Shown here piece after piece: positions 61,964 to 64,000 of a DNA stretch of 64,000 nt (position 1 is its first letter; the number at the start of each line of letters is the position of its first letter). The notes under the pieces were generated by a model. It did no database searches. It was not told the origin of the DNA and worked only from the letters and a program-made list of their open reading frames with translations. The position numbers were made by a program, and so were the translations under genes. Origin of the DNA: CAXBGS01 sp963975425 (GTDB taxonomy: Bacteria > Planctomycetota > Planctomycetia > Pirellulales > Pirellulaceae); NCBI GenBank assembly GCA_963975425.1, contig CAXBGS010000003.1:62001-126000 (forward strand), written 5' to 3'.

Positions 61964-62932
61964 GTGACTAACATGATTCAGGAACAGGATGAAGTTCCAA
62001 TCGTCGTTCGTTCGAATGTCACGACTCCGATCAGTGAGCTGAGTTTCCTGAGACGATCGCTGCTGTTCGCCGAACTTTCAATGTTCACGTACAACGATGA
62101 AGCCGAAGCCGCTGCGGCAGCAAAGCTCGCTGGCTTTCCCGATTCCACGTTTTATGACCGCGACGGTTCCCAGGCGTTTCGATTCCGGAACGATCACGAC
62201 TGTATCATCGCCTGCCGCGGCACCGAACCGAACGAATGGAACGATATTCGCGCCGATGCGAATGCGGCAAGCGTACTGGCCGAAACGGTCGGCAAGGTGC
62301 ATCGCGGGTTCAAACAAGAAGTCGATGATCTTTGGCCGATGTTAGAAACGGCACTGATGACCAACGAGCAACCTCTGTGGTTTTGCGGACATTCACTCGG
62401 CGGCGCCATGGCCACGATTTGTGCGGGTCGATGTTTTTTGTCACACATCGCCAGCAATCCGAGCGAGTTGTTCACCTTTGGCAGCCCGCGGGTCGGCGAC
62501 AAACGGTACATCAATCACGTCTCGCTCGACCATTACCGGTACGTCAACAACAACGACATCGTCACGAGAGTCCCACCAGTCCTGTTGGGTTACCGGCACT
62601 GCGGCCGCGAAGTCTACTTGGACCGCAACGGCGAAATCAAAAAGCTGGGCCTGATCATGAAGCGTCGCGATCGCTGGCGAGGCTTTTTAGGCGGATTGCG
62701 GCGATTCAAAGTCGATCATTTTTCGGATCACTCGATTCACCGGTATATCGAAGGCGTTTGGAAGGCCGTCGAGAAAGAAGAATCCGATTTGCGATCGGGT
62801 GAAAGCGCAACAAAATCCGTTGACGATTTCGCACAAGATGCCCCCAAACCTGCCGAAGGTTCGCCGGCGGATTTGGCCGATCAAGCCGATCGCGACGCGA
62901 GTCATGCCCCCAACCAACCGCGTCGAGTTTAA
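61964..62932 (+). CDS. Class 3 lipase family protein
   Basis: A 322-residue alpha/beta hydrolase starting with GTG (an ATG at 61973 is the alternative). It shows LLFAELSMFTYND, CIIACRGTEPNEWNDIRADA (oxyanion-side RGT), KVHRGFKQEVDDLWP, the nucleophile elbow LWFCGHSLGGAMATICAGR (S144), FTFGSPRVGDKRYINHV, NNNDIVTRVPP (catalytic Asp) and HFSDHSIHRYIEGVW (catalytic His). All three catalytic residues are present. There is no signal peptide; the last ~55 residues are acidic and probably disordered. The substrate is presumably an acylglycerol or similar ester. The MoxR gene starts 4 bp after it. Confidence 0.9.
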   Translation: MTNMIQEQDEVPIVVRSNVTTPISELSFLRRSLLFAELSMFTYNDEAEAAAAAKLAGFPDSTFYDRDGSQAFRFRNDHDCIIACRGTEPNEWNDIRADANAASVLAETVGKVHRGFKQEVDDLWPMLETALMTNEQPLWFCGHSLGGAMATICAGRCFLSHIASNPSELFTFGSPRVGDKRYINHVSLDHYRYVNNNDIVTRVPPVLLGYRHCGREVYLDRNGEIKKLGLIMKRRDRWRGFLGGLRRFKVDHFSDHSIHRYIEGVWKAVEKEESDLRSGESATKSVDDFAQDAPKPAEGSPADLADQADRDASHAPNQPRRV

Positions 62933-62936
62933 ACGT

Positions 62937-63902
62937 ATGACAGAACCTGAGAGCCAGACCGCAAATGTCGGCGGCGTCGAACTGAAACTTGCGCATCCTT
63001 ACGTCAGTCCCAGCAAATGGATTGGGCGTGAAGAGATCCTGATGCAGTTGTTGGCTTGCTGGATCACGCTGGATGACGCCGACCTGCCACTGACGCCACG
63101 ATTGACCGGTTCGCCAGGAGTCGGCAAGACACAATTGGCAATCGCAGCGGCTGCGGCGCAAGGCCGACCGCTTTACATCTATCAGTGCACCGCAGACACA
63201 CGTCCGGAAGACTTGCTGATCACGCCGGTGCTGAGCCAGGGTGGAAAGATCGCCTACCACGCATCTCCCTTGGTCACGGCGATGATCCGTGGCGGCGTCT
63301 GCATTTTGGACGAAGGCAACCGGATGAACGAAAAGTCGTGGGCATCGCTCGCGCCACTTTTCGACGGTCGGCGACATGTCGAATCGATAGTGGCCGGGAC
63401 GACCATCCCGGCGTCGCCCGACTTTCGCGCCGCGGTCACGATGAATCGCGACGAATCCACATTCGAGATTCCGGATTACATTCTCAGCCGGCTGCAGCCA
63501 ACGCTGAGCGTCGGATTCCCCGATAAGCACGACGAGATGGCGATCCTGCAGTACCACTTGCCATTTGCCGAACCCGAGATGCTGGCCATCACGGTCGAGT
63601 TTCTTCAGCATTCTCATGAATTGAAACTCGACTTTTCGCCTCGCGACGGAATCAATCTGCTGCGGTACGCCATCAAGAGAATGTCACAAGACTCCACCCA
63701 TCCGATCACCCGCGATCAAGCCTGGCGGGAAGCACTCGAGATGTGCTTAGGTGAAGACGCGATGGACCTGGAAGCGATGGCCCAGCGGCGTCGCCGGACG
63801 CTCGGCGGTGACGCCGTGCCGCTGGGACTGGCCGATTTATTCTTTGACCCGGAAGACCCTTTGCATCCGGATCGCGATGACGACGAAGACGACGACGATT
63901 AG
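62937..63902 (+). CDS. MoxR-like AAA+ ATPase
   Basis: The frame is open from 62799; the ATG at 62937 (MTEPESQTANVGG) avoids overlap with the lipase gene, giving 321 residues. Walker A is TGSPGVGKTQLAIA (residues 57-70), Walker B GGVCILDEGNRMNEKSW, sensor 1 FRAAVTMN, and the arginine-finger region YILSRLQPTLSVGFP. A C-terminal lid follows, then an acidic tail (DRDDDEDDDD). MoxR-type ATPases act as chaperones that insert cofactors or assemble complexes, usually with a VWA-domain partner; such a gene may lie beyond the window edge. Confidence 0.88.
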   Translation: MTEPESQTANVGGVELKLAHPYVSPSKWIGREEILMQLLACWITLDDADLPLTPRLTGSPGVGKTQLAIAAAAAQGRPLYIYQCTADTRPEDLLITPVLSQGGKIAYHASPLVTAMIRGGVCILDEGNRMNEKSWASLAPLFDGRRHVESIVAGTTIPASPDFRAAVTMNRDESTFEIPDYILSRLQPTLSVGFPDKHDEMAILQYHLPFAEPEMLAITVEFLQHSHELKLDFSPRDGINLLRYAIKRMSQDSTHPITRDQAWREALEMCLGEDAMDLEAMAQRRRRTLGGDAVPLGLADLFFDPEDPLHPDRDDDEDDDD

Positions 63903-64000
63903 CGATCGAAAACAGGGAAAGCCACGAAACATTTCTGGGTCGCAATCGCTGCTCTGGGTGCCAAGAACGGGAACCCTGGCAGTGAATTCCGGTACACCGG
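63903..64000. other. Terminal non-coding stretch
   Basis: The last 98 bases after the MoxR-like gene hold no recognisable start of a gene or RNA. Confidence 0.4.

Noticed and set aside
62706..63617. 303-codon minus-strand frame opposite the lipase and MoxR-like genes
   Set aside because: Both plus-strand genes have intact catalytic motifs; the reverse frame shows none.

Overview
The window reads as chromosomal DNA of a planctomycete, most likely a Pirellulaceae member related to Rhodopirellula. This rests on recognised families and signatures, not on a database search. The signs are a secreted protein with a Planctomycetes-type domain at the left edge, a giant SdrD-B/FG-GAP surface protein starting with a basic LEERRLLA export motif, a PEP-CTERM protein, a PVC-type haem-binding CxxCH dehydrogenase-like protein beside a DUF1080 gene, archaeal-type tetrahydromethanopterin genes, and many FSLR-type or signal-peptide-bearing proteins of unknown function. 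Coding density is high, genes lie on both strands in short operons, and several starts overlap the preceding stop (ATGA, TGATG or TTGA). I saw no rRNA, tRNA, CRISPR array, IS element or phage module.

Layout. 0-7 kb: secreted TIGR03009-like protein (cut by the window edge), WD40 propeller protein, giant repeat protein. 7-16.5 kb: divergent RNase HII-like protein, FAH-family hydrolase with a phytoene desaturase/carotenoid isomerase-like oxidoreductase, MazG-like pyrophosphohydrolase, the coupled operon leuB-cdsA-tatD, and a GT4 glycosyltransferase. 16.5-23 kb: proton-translocating transhydrogenase (pntA, pntB), CHRD/PEP-CTERM protein, and a pabA/trpG-like, DUF447, beta-RFAP synthase cluster for methanopterin-type C1 cofactor synthesis. 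23-32 kb: ExbB/ExbD/ExbD motor genes with two exported TPR proteins, then two adjacent membrane-anchored proteins that share a domain. 32-41 kb: mdh, a hydrolase-fold protein with a damaged active site, a response regulator behind an 18-bp repeat array, DUF423, pyrB with an overlapping dihydroorotase-like gene that lacks its metal ligands, and two genes resembling the last two steps of oxidative pentose degradation. 41-51 kb: serS, M20 peptidase, clpS, mtaB, nickel superoxide dismutase with its own signal peptide, DUF1080, PVC haem protein, Tat-exported sugar isomerase-like protein. 51-57.5 kb: a class II terpene cyclase, a DUF116-polyprenyl synthase fusion, a DUF98 chorismate lyase-like gene and a TPR protein, all in one direction. 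57.6-64 kb: phospholipid N-methyltransferase-like gene, pssA, nadB, class 3 lipase, MoxR-like ATPase.

Most of the window is core metabolism: leucine, pyrimidine, NAD, phospholipid, tRNA modification, TCA and transhydrogenase. The best candidate for an undescribed system is 51658-56490, where a squalene-hopene-cyclase-like enzyme, an unusual DUF116-isoprenyl diphosphate synthase fusion and a chorismate lyase-like protein follow one another. Other points of interest are the probable pseudo-dihydroorotase, the cysteine-pair covariation in the giant SdrD-like protein, the RNase HII-like protein, the degenerate hydrolase and the many short in-frame tandem duplications.
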